A stretch of DNA of 64,000 bases from Cyclina sinensis (Eukaryota > Mollusca > Bivalvia > Venerida > Veneridae), in contig JAAONU010000010.1 in assembly GCA_012932295.1 (NCBI GenBank), positions 19,587,662 through 19,651,661 on the forward strand. The letters run 5' to 3'. This document shows positions 13,801-23,525 of this stretch, piece after piece; position 1 is the stretch's first letter, and each line of letters opens with the position of its first letter. A program made the translations under genes and the position numbers. The notes below the pieces were generated by a model. It ran no database searches. It was not told the origin of the DNA and was given only the letters and a program-made list of their open reading frames with translations.

Positions 13801-16800
13801 GTCAGTGGAGGTCGTTATATGGATGGAATAGACAGATAATGAACCAAAGCGATAGATATATATTAAGGAACATAAAGATTTTCTGATGAAAACAACAAGG
13901 TTTCCAGATGAAAGTCTTCAGGAAATAATTGGCTTCCATGGAAACAAAAGAAAACAGAGAAGGGTGAGCTTAAAGAAGATGTTGGAAAGATCATTTAACA
14001 TCTTGACAATCAAGGGAGGGTTTCATCAGAACCTGTTTAGAGTCGTTTCTACTGGAAAGATAAAAAAACGGAGAGGCCTTTTGACTAGACAAGGAAGTGG
14101 AATGACCTCTACTTGTATTTCTATTTTATTGCTTTAATTCATATTAGCAGCAGTAGTCATCTGCACTAACACCTGGTGAAGGGATCTGATTGTGGCCAGA
14201 TATGTTTGATATATTTGGTGGGTTATAATTTTCACCACCGAATACCAAACATATCAGTGTTACTTCAGATATAGCTTCTAACACATACCTCCTAGTTACT
14301 TCTGGAAGGAGTGCTTCTGAGCACCCCAAGGGATACAGTATTGTACATTTTCACTAAAGGCAGATTTATTGGTATATTTGCACAATTCAAGGTAATGGAA
14401 AGATACTGATGCACACAGAGCTATAATGACAATTAAGAACCGTAAATACATCTAAAGCTGAAAAGGAAGTAGTTGGAGATCGGAGTTGGTTCAAGAGATA
14501 GAGAAAGTGTTTCCAGGTGTAACATAGTTGTTTCAATAGATATTGACAGTATTTGCAAAACTAATCCAAATGCCACAAGTGGTAAAGGCAGTTCCTTCAA
14601 TAGGTTAAAAACATATATAGAAATCGAAGTTGACTCAAGTGGTATAGACAATATTTTGAGATCAGAGTTGCTTCTAGAGGTAAAGGAAGTATTATTACAA
14701 GATCAAACAAAGTTACTGCAAGAAGTAAAGATGGTACAATTGTGGAGTTCAAACATAGATGACTTGAGAGGTGAAGACAGCATATGGAGATCAAACAAAG
14801 TTGTTGCAAGAGGTAAAGACAGCATATGGAGATCAAACAAAGTTGTTGCAAGAGGTAAAGACAGTATATGGAGAACAACAGTTGTTGCAAGAGATGAAGA
14901 AGTATATGGAGATCAAACGAAGTTGACTCATGAGGTAAAGACAGTATATGTTTTGCAAGAGGTAAAGACAGCATATGGAGATCAAATAAAATTGACTCAT
15001 AAAGACAGTATATGGAGATCAAACAAAGTTGTTGCAAGAGATAAAGACAGTAATATATGAAGAACAACAGTCGTTGCAAGAGATGAAGAAGTATATGGAG
15101 ATCAAACGAAGTTGACTCAAGAGGTAAAGACAGTATATGTTTTGCAAGAGGTAAAGACAGTATATGGAGATCAAATAAAATTGACTCATAAAGACAGTAT
15201 ATGGAGATCAAACAAAGTTGATTCAAGAGGTACAGGAAAGTGTTTGGAGATCAAACAAGTTGCTTGGTACAAGAAGTAAAGCTAGTAATTGGAGAACGAA
15301 CAAAGTTGGGGCAAGGAGTAAAGAAATGGTGACACAAGAGTACAAGGAAGTACCTGGATATTTAACACAGTTACCTCGTGAGATATATACATTAATTGGA
15401 AATCTAACAAAGATGCCTATAAAAATAGATTAAGATAATAAAGTACCAATGTTGTGTACTAGAATTTCCCCCCTAATATTGTGTACTTTTTCTCCATTAC
15501 AGGCCGCAGACATGTCATTGAGTTTTGATGAGCAGATTCTGGAGGCAGCCAAATCCATTGCTGCTGCCACTGCTGCCTTAGTGAAATCAGCCTCTGCGGC
15601 ACAGAGAGAACTAGTGGCTCAAGGCAAGGTAAGGTCTCAAACTTGTTACCCCTAGAGATATATTTTTTGCATCCAGAGTTTGCTGTGTAGATGAAATATG
15701 GGTATTTTGAATAGATGTTCTAGGATATAGATGGAAGTTGGTGGTGTGCTGTGTTTTTCCCCATACATTTGCATTCAAAATTATGTGTTGAGACTTATGA
15801 CAGTTTATTTAAGACTGCTGTAAGTTTAAGGTCATGGTTTTAGCCAGCATTGTGAAACAGAGCAATCTAGGCAAATCTGAAACCATTTGATTTGTGATTT
15901 TGGTCTTTTCAAGCACTGTGAAATAATGAGGAAATTCTAGAATATTACAAACCCGAGAATTAAGCTCTGACAATAAAGTGACTAATTATCAGAGTCTTCA
16001 AGAAACATCTAGATATTTATTGTCCAACTGTGTTCTTTGATTTAATAGTAATTTTTTTTCTCTGGTTTTTGTGAATTTTGGTGTAAAGTTATACATGTTA
16101 CCATAGAGTGTTATAATATGTTGTATACTATTTAAAATGATTAGTCTAGTAAAGAGCAGACATGCAGAAAACAAAAAAGAAGGCAAAAAGCGTTTTTCTC
16201 TTTCAGATAGAGATATTTTTAAATTTTTATCTGTGAAATCTTCGTGATCTTTGTGCTAAAAGAAAACTGATCTTTCTGCTTATTGAACTATCTTTCTGCT
16301 GTTTACCAGGATATATTTTGTCATATATAAGTAGTGCCCGGTATTTCATATCTGCATCATGTCATTTCTTCCATCAGCATTTGCATCATAAATCATTTGT
16401 TTCTTTACCGTGTATATTTTTCAAGATTTCTGGTCTCTGTCTTTTGCATTGTTTATCTCTGTGTGCTTTGTTTTTTTTTTTTCAAAAATAATACAACTTG
16501 ACAGTTTCAGGATTTCTTTTAAACTACAATTATTTTTGCCTTGGTAGTTTATTTTAAGTCTTTGATAATGAACTTGCATTCAGATTAAAGGAATGTTACA
16601 CTAAAGGCTGTAATTAACTCTGACTATTTTCATTCCATTTCTGTGTCTGAGGAGTTCTACACAGCATGAGTTAAGCCAACCTGTTTTTTTCATTTCATTA
16701 CTTTTTGTACATTATACATTTTCCTCTGATACCCTCTGTGCAAAATACTACTACCTTGAAAACTTTGAAAGAATGGAAGCCATAATGTTTTAAGTGTTAG

Positions 16801-19800
16801 AATCCAAAGAAGGAGATAGACACTTCTTTCATATTTTTTATAGTAAATTTTGAAAGCCACAATACAAAATGACAATTCATTTGAAAGAAGGTGAATGGTT
16901 GAAAATATCATTGTAGAATTTGAAGAGCTAGAAAACCAGGTGAACAATGATTGATTTGGTGTAATTTGCAAATGTTGCAGTAGTTTTTGCACATTGGTTG
17001 AAATAATTCATTGATTCATTATTCATTTTATGTTTTATTCATACTAATGTTTACAGGCAATCATGGGGAGTAACTGTCATTAAAATGGTTGTTTTAAATA
17101 CAAGTTTTCCAAAGTTTGCATTTTTCAGAAACCCAGTTTCAAAGATATGGTCATTAGAAACTTCTAATTAAAATGAGGTCATGTTCAGAGGTATTTTCAG
17201 TTTTGGGACATAAGAAAACATAATCTGTTATAAGCACCATAAAGAAATGTAGATTTTAAAAGATAATTGTTGGCATGTAACCATAGCTTGAATTGTCGTA
17301 TTTTAGACAGAGATGAAAACACTTCTTACTTATTTATATTTACTATTTATATTACCTGCCTTCAAGATAAAGGAAACATTGGGGGTAATTACTTATTACT
17401 GGACGAACAGAATGTAAAATTATATTTGAAAAAAAATGTTGAAGTAAAGTTACCTCCCCATTGTGCCTTGCATTATCACCATGGCGACAGTTGATGTAAA
17501 CTACACAACTAACCCAAAATTGTGGTGTCTTTTGTGTATGTTTTTACAGAGTGGCTATACAAGGAGAAAACCTTTTGGGGCCCCTGACCCCAGTAAAATG
17601 ACAGCGGTATACAAAATATTCATTGTTTCCACAACAACAAATTTTGTACTTTCACTGAATGTGAACTGACAACTCTGCTTCGATTTATAAAATGCTGTAA
17701 GCTTAAAGAATATTTGCTTCAACAATTTTTATGGTACAGAAGTTAGATATTTATACGTTATATTATAAGCTGCTTTCAGAATTTCTAGCAGGTATGTGCT
17801 TAACATTGCTTCTTGAAGGGTTCATGCAAAAAAAAAAAAAAAAAAATAATATCTATACAGAGCTCTTGTAAACACAGAATGTAGGCTTTGTGCTCATTCT
17901 TTGCATTTTGTCTTTTTTAACGGGTAAAAATCTGCAAAACCATGTCGTGTTAAAGCAAAAGATAGCAAAGGGATCAAAGAAATGAAATACTCAAAAAGAG
18001 AAATAAATGACAGAAAGAGATGTCAGTTTACATTGAAGGCTGTTGGTCATTTTTGTGCTTTTTGCAAAACTGACTGTATGTGGCGCTTTCATTACAATTA
18101 TCATGCGTTAAAAACAAATCTGGAGTAATCAAGAAATAACAAAGTCAATACAAGGAGAAAAAAAACATACATCTGTAGATAGAAACTATATAAAGTATAT
18201 TAAGGATACTTATATTTTTGGTATGTACTGGTGGTATATACTGAATTTGTACCTGGTAAAGGAGTTAATAAAATCACAGGCACTAATCGAGTTAATCAGG
18301 AGTATACTCACATCTGGTATTTACTTGTTTTTGAGAATAATCATATTTTATGATTTGTGCTTCTTCATTACTATAGCTGAAATTACATTTGTATGAAATC
18401 TTTATACAAGTCAGTTTTGCATTTAGTTTCGATCTGTGGGGAATTTTGTATTTTTGTTCCCAGAGTATGGCTTCCTGGCCCCATATTAGGACCTTTATCA
18501 CCCAGGTGTATAGAATTATTATAAATAATATGCCCATAATTTGTGTAAGTTAACATCAATAGAAATTATAGGTTGCATTTATATCAAGTTTTAGTTTATT
18601 GGTTTTAATTGAAATTTTCAGTTTCTGTTAAATTTTCAGGTTTCAAGTTTTATTATTTTGTTTGCCATACAAGTTACTGAATCATATATTGAAGTAAATG
18701 TCAGTTTTTCTGGTGAAAGTTGGGTAAATATTTGGTGACTGGAAAGTCCTGATATTTGTTCACAGGAAAATTAGGATATTTGTTCAGATATTTGTTCACA
18801 AGTTTTACTGGCATTTATGGAAAAAGAGAAAAAGATGGATTGATGAACATGGTCAGTTGTGTAGCAGTGCAAAGATAGGAATCAAAGGCTCTTTTTTAAT
18901 CAACATAAGTTCTTCAATGTATATATCTAAAGGCAGTAAGGGTGCTAGTTTTAAGACCATTTTTAAAATGGGAATGTAAACTGTCTTGCATGATGAAAAT
19001 TTTTTGTTGAGCAATAACTTTGGGAAATAATACAATGTTTCTGCTGTTAATATGAAAGATGGTCCTATGTTAATGGGATCAGTTTCCTATTCTCGTGAAA
19101 TATTAATTTGAGAATGATAAATGAGAGAAAAAAAATCATTTGTGAGACCCAGTGAAAATGTTGGAAATGATAGCATAGGCTGTAACATTTATACACACTA
19201 AAATGATTGATTTCGTAACAAAAAAGAATAAAAATTGAATGAATAAGCACTCCTGCATGCCGTGAATGTAACAGTGTTCTGCATCACTACAGTGTTAGCC
19301 ACAACAAAGACTGTATGTAATGTAAACCTTGTATCACTGGATAACTATCCCCAAGTAATGCATGACCAAAAACATTCTTCCTCAGTTAGATATTCTCTGT
19401 TTTACTTCGAACAAGTCTTCAAGGTACCAAACATAAAAAAGCTAGGAGTACTTAGCAGATTTTAGAAATTGGATCTTGGTGGCAACAGAAGGGCTTGAAA
19501 ATTCTTAAGAACTTATTCATGTTTCACCTGATGCATTGTTCGGCATCTCATTGTTTTCTCTCTCAGTATGTTTCAAAACTGGTTCCATTCTACTGGGTTT
19601 TTATCATATTCAACAACATTTATATTACAAAACCCGCATCTGAATTGAAGGCCATTTCTGCCGTTACCACTTCTGCGGTGTTTTTATCATATTCAGACAA
19701 CACATATATTACAAAACCCGCATCTGAATTTATGGCCATTTCTGCCGTTACCGCGTACTTCCTAGTTTTGCGTACATTTAAGTCATACAGGCTTGACAGG

Positions 19801-22800
19801 TCTTCATAGATGTTATTATGTATTGTCTTGTTTTGTACAGGCCAGTCGTACATTAATTGTGATGTTTGTCTTTACAATAAGTGTTTGCATTTTTATGAAT
19901 GACACCCCAAATACATCCTCGAGCTTGTTTTGAATATGTGAATGATAAATTGTAGCAAATCAGTTGATATTGTTTTCCGTCTCTTTATTACCTAATTTTG
20001 TGAACAAATTTGGTTTGCCCAACCATTTACTCTTGGTTTTACTAGAAAAATTGCATTTTTTTTTTATTATTTTTTTTTTTAAATAGCAATCCATTGGAAT
20101 GACTAACAGCATTTTTAGCACATTATGTGTAGTGAATTATAGTAGAAAAGAAACAAAAATCATCCTGTCCTGTAAGTTGAAGCAATAAAGTCATATCTGT
20201 ATTATCATGTGTGATAATGAGGTAAGGATATGATCCTATTGCCTCGACTTAAAGGACCTATTTGTTTGTTTTTGTCAGACTAGTCAGACGTTTAACATTT
20301 AGCCATAGATCTAGTGGACATGTAACATTTAGTTTTCCTTTTCCGTATTTTCTTTTCTGTTAGTTGCAAGTGTAGATACTTACTTTCTTAAATCAGTTTA
20401 TTATTTTGTATACAATGTCTTATGTGTTCATGCAAGAAGGGGTTAGCTTGTGTTAGAAGGGGATAACAAAAGGGGTAGTTTTGTGATTACTGTACTAATT
20501 AATAAATGAAAAAGAAATGCTGCTGGGAAATGCTGAAACCACAAACTCCACTAAATCCATACGAGCAAAGTCTTGCAAATTCAACACCATTGCCCATTAT
20601 GTCACATATATATGATTATTTTCTTCGTCTCCTGAAAAATGTGTTTAATATATATTTCTGGAAGAGAAGTATTTGAAGTGACTGTTTACAGCAATTTCTG
20701 TCTGTAGTTTCTACAGTAAAGGAGTTTGAAATGGGAGGGGAGGGTATGGAAGGAATTACTAGATGTTGTTTGTGTTTCTATGTTGTAGAAAATATGTAGG
20801 TGGTTTGCATGTGATATTCTCTCGGTGTTGTTCCTTAAAGTGTCCTAACATTATTCTATCAAAAATATTCTGAAAGCCCATTAAACGAGACAGAAAAACT
20901 TATCTTGTCACTATAAAACCATGTCACTAAGAAAAAACATGTCACTGTAAAAACTTGTAAATATATGGTTGATAATATTCTGCTTTATTATAATTTTACA
21001 CATGATGCCAAAACAATTTAAACGTGAGTTTATCCAAATTTAGATGTTGTTAATTACAGAGGTATCCTGTCAGAGTATTTGACAAAATATCTCAATTTTA
21101 TTTTTTGATATTTACAGGAAAACATAGTATCTGGGGAAAACTTGTGAAATAAGGGAAGAAAATATTTTAACTATTATCCAAAGGAACATGATATCGAAAC
21201 ATAAGTGTTTGATCTTTGTTGAATAAGTGAATCTTATTTCTTTTCATATCCTTTGATTTGATTTGACAATTTTGAGGGATGACTATGAAGTTCTAAGTGA
21301 TTAATAATATAGAAGCAGATAGGATTTTCTTATTCACCCCTTATTTTGCTCTCATTTCTCTTAAGAGTGTTGCGGTTGTCACATTTAGCTCATAGCCATA
21401 ATCGTAGGCCTGACTTGTGTGTATGATGTATTGTGGTACTATAAAACTACAAAGGGATAAATGGATGTAATTATATAATGTAGAATACATTTTACTGTTT
21501 GTAATGTTTTCAGGTGGGAGCCACATATCACAGGAATGACACTGATGATGATGGACAGTGGTCACAAGGTCTTATTTCAGCAGTAAGTTACGGCTTCTTT
21601 ACATTTCTGTTCTCGGTTTTAACTCGCATTTGAAAAGGTTTCTCGAAGAGATACTTGGGTTACTTATTGGAAAACTTCTGGTGCAGTTAAATACTCGTAT
21701 CATGTATAATTTAATAAGTTACTGTGTCAGCATTTTGCAACTCTCCAGTTAGACTGTACCTTGCTGACATGCTCACTTTGGTTGTGAAGATTTGAGAATA
21801 CATTGGAGAATACATTGGAGAATACATTTGAGAGTACATTTGAGAAGACTATGGTGGGCTCAGTGAAAAAGCTGTTGTTACTTCATGTGAAATAAGAAGA
21901 TGCAACAGTTCTGCATGGAGCTCTTACTACGCTTTTCTTTTACCGACTAATCCTAAGACTTACCATTACATCTTGTATAGAAATAACAGGAAAACGAAAG
22001 TCTTCATTCATTACAGGCAAAGATGGTTGCAGCTGCTACTCACAGTATGTGCGAAGCTGCCAATACGATGGTGCAGGGTAACGCCAGTGAGGAGAAGCTG
22101 ATAGCTTCGGCAAAAGAAGTGGCAGCATCAACCGCTGCATTACTGGTGGCATGCAGGGTGAAAGCGGACCCTGGCTCAAAGGCCATGCAGAGATTACAGG
22201 TAGGTTTTTAAGTATTGATGATAGTTTAGCAATTTGACATTTAGGTTTTATACACGGTAATACTTCTTCACGGACGATCTAAGGAGTTCCTGAATTTCAT
22301 TTGCATAATGTCTTTATGTTTCATTGCTTAAAATCTCTGAATTCAAATTACTTAACCACCCACTGATGAGTGTTCATGGATTCAAGCCCTGCTCACTTTT
22401 TAAACTAGCATTATACCATTCATGTGAAGAAGTTGGGCAGTTTTTTAATGGAGATTTGGAGATAAATACTTGTTGTCCCTTGGGCAGAAGTTAGGAAAAC
22501 TGTCTGCATGATATGACTTTGACTGTCAGAGAGTGTTTAACTCAAAACTAGAAACAAACACTTAATAAAAGATGATACTGTGCTTGTAGTCAGCAGGTAA
22601 TGCAGTTAAGAGGGCAACAGAAGCCCTGGTTGCATCAGCCCAGCAGGCCAAGGCATACCAGGAGGAGGAAGAGTCAGTCACCATTAACCAACGCATGGTT
22701 GGAGGAATTGCTCAGGTATATAAAAAAAAATAAAAAATTTCTTTATGCTAAAGTGCCCTAATGTTTTGACTTGATATGTGTAAGGAAGTCACCATATCTT

Positions 22801-23525
22801 AAGGAAAAACACACTAGAAGACAGATTGCAATTAAGGAGAGAAAAGAGATTGAACTAGACACATGCCCTATTGATATCCCCTTTTTTTTAATACGAAAAA
22901 AATAATGAGTGCATAAAATTGGGAAAACAAGTAATAGTGAATGTATGGTGAAAAATTGTTTAATAATGTTGTGTATAGGAATGCGAAAAACAGTAATGTA
23001 AATGTGAAAAAAAGGTGATTTTTATCAAAGAGAAATGTATAACTAAGCTACCTCTGTTGCCTTTGTAATGTAAATACAGTTAAAAAAATGAAGACCGGAT
23101 TGATATTACCTGTTCACCTCAACCTGATTGTATCATTACTGTTGCAGTTCTTACGGTGTATAAATTTTGTAGTTTGAAAGATATCATTTTATTTGATATA
23201 ATTTTGGTTGCTGTAGAAAAACCACTCTAAATCAACTTTAATAATTGTACAGATTATCAGCTGAGCAGATAACATTTTGTCATAATTATTAGTTAGAGGT
23301 ATTTTGTTTGTTGAAAGATTGACTGGTGATGATAGGTGATAGATAAAAGAATTACATTTGCTTTTACTGATATGTTAATTGCATCCTTAGGTGCTGCAAG
23401 CCCAAGAAGAAATTATAAGAAAGGAGAAGGAACTCCAGAAAGCCAGACAGCAACTTGCCACTATATATCAGCAACAGAACAGATTCAAAGAAAGGACAGA
23501 AGATGACTCTTCTTCATCATTCTAA
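1698..23525 (+). CDS. TLN1: Talin, C-terminal ten exons (partial gene, 5' end outside window)
   Basis: Cytoskeletal adaptor that links integrin tails to F-actin at adhesions. Exons: 1698-1814, 6113-6298, 6773-6877, 7281-7386, 13436-13560, 15503-15628, 21514-21582, 22017-22199, 22590-22715, 23391-23525; 1278 nt, 425 residues plus TAA. All introns are GT-AG and every junction is phase 0, except the 7386/13436 join, which splits a Gly codon. Recognisable talin blocks include MVTNVTSLLKTVK, ATAKAVAAGN, TDWVDPEDPTVIAENELL, EEQILEAAKSIAAAT-like and DDGQWSQGLISA, then MVGGIAQ. By comparison with vertebrate talins this covers the end of rod domain R11, R12, R13 with the I/LWEQ actin-binding module, and the final dimerisation helix. 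The tail after the last helix is short and Ser-rich (ends SSSSF). Invertebrates usually have one talin, so the symbol denotes the TLN1/TLN2 family. The identification is very secure; the N-terminal FERM head is not in the window. Confidence 0.98.
1815..6112 (+). other. talin intron A, 4.3 kb
   Basis: No exon or transposon ORF recognised. It holds scattered AATTGACAT words at about 3040-3470, a G-rich stretch near 2722-2740, and A/T homopolymer runs (for example 4872-4884). It ends TTTATTTTCTAG at 6112. Confidence 0.8.
6113..6298 (+). CDS. TLN1: talin exon B (start of R12)
   Basis: 62 codons, phase 0 at both ends. Acceptor TTTTCTAG, donor AAG|GTGAAT. It contains the linker after R11 and the first R12 helices, with the conserved ITQATAKAVAAGN and RQEEVIVVAN segments. 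The antisense ORF over the same stretch is a shadow. Confidence 0.96.
6773..6877 (+). CDS. TLN1: talin exon C (R12)
   Basis: 35 codons, phase 0 at both ends. Acceptor TTTTCAAAG, donor ATT|GTAAGT. It encodes an R12 helix with the family pattern of Ala-rich start and CATAYKQLLEQV. Confidence 0.93.
7281..7386 (+). CDS. TLN1: talin exon D (R12)
   Basis: 106 nt: 35 codons plus one base. Acceptor CTGTTCTCAG, donor AAAG|GTACGG. It carries LQKPS, QQLTVLSRQVANSV and AAEAIK, matching the last R12 helix. The leftover G pairs with GC of the next exon to make Gly. Confidence 0.95.
8330..8620. repeat. T-rich degenerate repeat with TGCATTTT / GAGCTCTT words
   Basis: Words such as TGCATTTT..TGAG, CTAGAGCTCTTGCATTTT, TAGAGCTTTTTGCATTTC and CATTTTCTGAGCTCTT recur irregularly every 30-60 bases. 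The strand reads open only because it is T-rich (Phe/Leu/Ser codons). It is probably a decayed simple repeat inside the talin intron. Confidence 0.4.
9310..9430. repeat. degenerate short tandem of GATCATGGATCTGGA-type units
   Basis: Units related to TAGATCATGATCTGGACTAG recur three to five times about 30 bases apart, with the palindromic core GATCATGATC. The array is strongly diverged and lies in talin intron D. Confidence 0.45.
10807..11012 (+). mobile_element. piggyBac-type MITE, copy 1 (206 bp)
   Basis: Non-autonomous element with no ORF of its own. Ends are CCCTGAACATGCTG and, read inward from the other side, CCCTTAACGTGCTG, so the terminal inverted repeats match at about 12 of 15 positions. 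It is flanked on both sides by TTAA (10803-10806 and 11013-11016), the target duplicated by piggyBac transposases. A near-identical internal region occurs at 12216 and, inverted, at 42288. The internal stretch TATAGAGCC..GGCTCTATA forms a further inverted repeat. Confidence 0.82.
11108..11275. repeat. 36-bp minisatellite, about four units
   Basis: The unit reads AATTTGTTTACCTGGAATCA followed by GCTAAATTCTGTTCTG. Three clean units plus degenerate ones are seen, with looser GTTTAC words continuing to about 11405. Because 36 is a multiple of 3, it leaves an open frame with a 12-residue period (NLFTWNQLNSVL). That is a by-product, not a gene. Confidence 0.85.
11469..11520. repeat. 13-bp perfect inverted repeat (hairpin)
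   Basis: TAGTGCAGTAATG at 11469-11481 and its exact complement CATTACTGCACTA at 11508-11520 flank a 26-nt loop. The loop holds TGCCTGTA, which could instead pair with TACAGGCA just downstream (about 11521-11529), so two competing foldings are possible. It may be the remnant of a small MITE. Confidence 0.7.
12216..12420 (+). mobile_element. piggyBac-type MITE, copy 2 (205 bp)
   Basis: Same family and orientation as the copy at 10807, and in the same talin intron. Flanked by TTAA at 12212-12215 and 12421-12424. The first base of the left end is A instead of C. The internal region is almost identical to copy 1, including the GGATGTGCAGGCTGGCC segment. Confidence 0.82.
13436..13560 (+). CDS. TLN1: talin exon E (R12/R13 junction)
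   Basis: 125 nt. The first two bases complete the Gly codon begun in exon D; it ends in phase 0 at AAAG|GTACTG. It encodes the highly conserved TDWVDPEDPTVIAENELL and then AASSIEAAAKKLSQL, the first helix of R13. Confidence 0.97.
13561..15502 (+). other. talin intron E, 1.9 kb, with minisatellite
   Basis: Holds an imperfect hairpin (14199-14255) and the 42-bp minisatellite described separately. Ends CTCCATTACAG at 15502. No further exon recognised. Confidence 0.8.
14640..15290. repeat. 42-bp coding-like minisatellite in talin intron
   Basis: The unit is roughly GAGGTAAAGACAGCATATGG + AGATCAAACAAAGTTGTTGCAA (42 bp), repeated more than ten times with internal deletions and one long-range duplication (about 14880-15020 against 15060-15200). 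Since 42 is divisible by three, both strands stay open for about 200 codons. The predicted peptides are pure repeats with no family resemblance. Related, more diverged units extend from about 14460 to 15370. Confidence 0.85.
15503..15628 (+). CDS. TLN1: talin exon F (R13, I/LWEQ)
   Basis: 42 codons, phase 0 at both ends. Acceptor CTCCATTACAG, donor AAG|GTAAGG. It encodes FDEQILEAAKSIAAATAALV and then ASAAQRELVAQGK, an almost invariant block of the I/LWEQ actin-binding module. Confidence 0.97.
17550..17606 (+). CDS. TLN1: possible 19-residue cassette exon of talin
   Basis: 57 nt, no stop, phase 0 at both ends. It is preceded by a good T-rich tract and TTTTTACAG, and followed by GTATAC as donor. 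It would insert SGYTRRKPFGAPDPSKMTA between ELVAQGK and VGATYHRND. That position is the flexible loop of the R13 region, where lengths vary among talins (vertebrate talins have VGAIPANA-type loops). The fit of frame on both sides, and the Pro/Gly/basic composition unlike the intron around it, support an exon. The weak donor and lack of transcript evidence are against. It could be a chance open stretch. Confidence 0.42.
19597..19762. repeat. 83-bp tandem duplication
   Basis: Two adjacent copies, period 83, share ATTACAAAACCCGCATCTGA and GCCATTTCTGCCGTTACC. Differences are few, so the duplication is recent. It lies in talin intron F. Confidence 0.85.
21514..21582 (+). CDS. TLN1: talin exon G (R13 loop and QWSQG motif)
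   Basis: 23 codons, phase 0 at both ends. Acceptor TGTTTTCAG, donor GCA|GTAAGT. It encodes VGATYHRNDTDDDGQWSQGL and ISA. The DDGQWSQGLISA block is a hallmark of talin I/LWEQ; the preceding residues form the variable loop. Confidence 0.95.
21786..21852. repeat. short tandem, unit about 15 bp (GAGAATACATTGGA)
   Basis: Four units of GAGAATACATTTGA type follow one another in the intron before exon H. Simple repeat, no function inferred. Confidence 0.7.
22017..22199 (+). CDS. TLN1: talin exon H (R13)
   Basis: 61 codons, phase 0 at both ends. Acceptor ATTACAG, donor CAG|GTAGGT. It encodes AKMVAAATHSMCEAAN, EKLIASAKEVAASTAALLVA and CRVKADPGSKAMQRLQ, the core I/LWEQ actin-binding helices. Confidence 0.97.
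22590..22715 (+). CDS. TLN1: talin exon I (R13 end)
   Basis: 42 codons, phase 0 at both ends. Acceptor TGCTTGTAG: a second AG three bases on would shift frame, so TAG|TCAGCA was chosen. It encodes SAGNAVKRATEALVASAQQA and ends MVGGIAQ. Donor CAG|GTATAT. Confidence 0.95.
23391..23525 (+). CDS. TLN1: talin final exon (dimerisation helix and stop)
   Basis: 44 codons plus TAA. Acceptor GCATCCTTAG. It encodes the charged helix VLQAQEEIIRKEKELQKARQ that dimerises talin and completes the actin-binding site. A polar tail, RTEDDSSSSF, follows. Vertebrate talins end at about the same point. Confidence 0.97.
   Translation: MLQAQEEIIRKEKELQKARQQLATIYQQQNRFKERTEDDSSSSF

Larger units (their letters stand above)
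15629..21513 (+). other. talin intron F, 5.9 kb
   Basis: Contains the possible 57-bp cassette exon (17550-17606), an A-run near 17829-17847, an 83-bp tandem duplication at 19597-19755 and a T-run near 20056-20081. No transposon ORF seen. Confidence 0.75.

Noticed and set aside
14473..15226. Overlapping 195- and 209-codon ORFs on opposite strands
   Set aside because: Both come from a 42-bp minisatellite whose period is a multiple of three; the peptides are simple repeats inside a talin intron.
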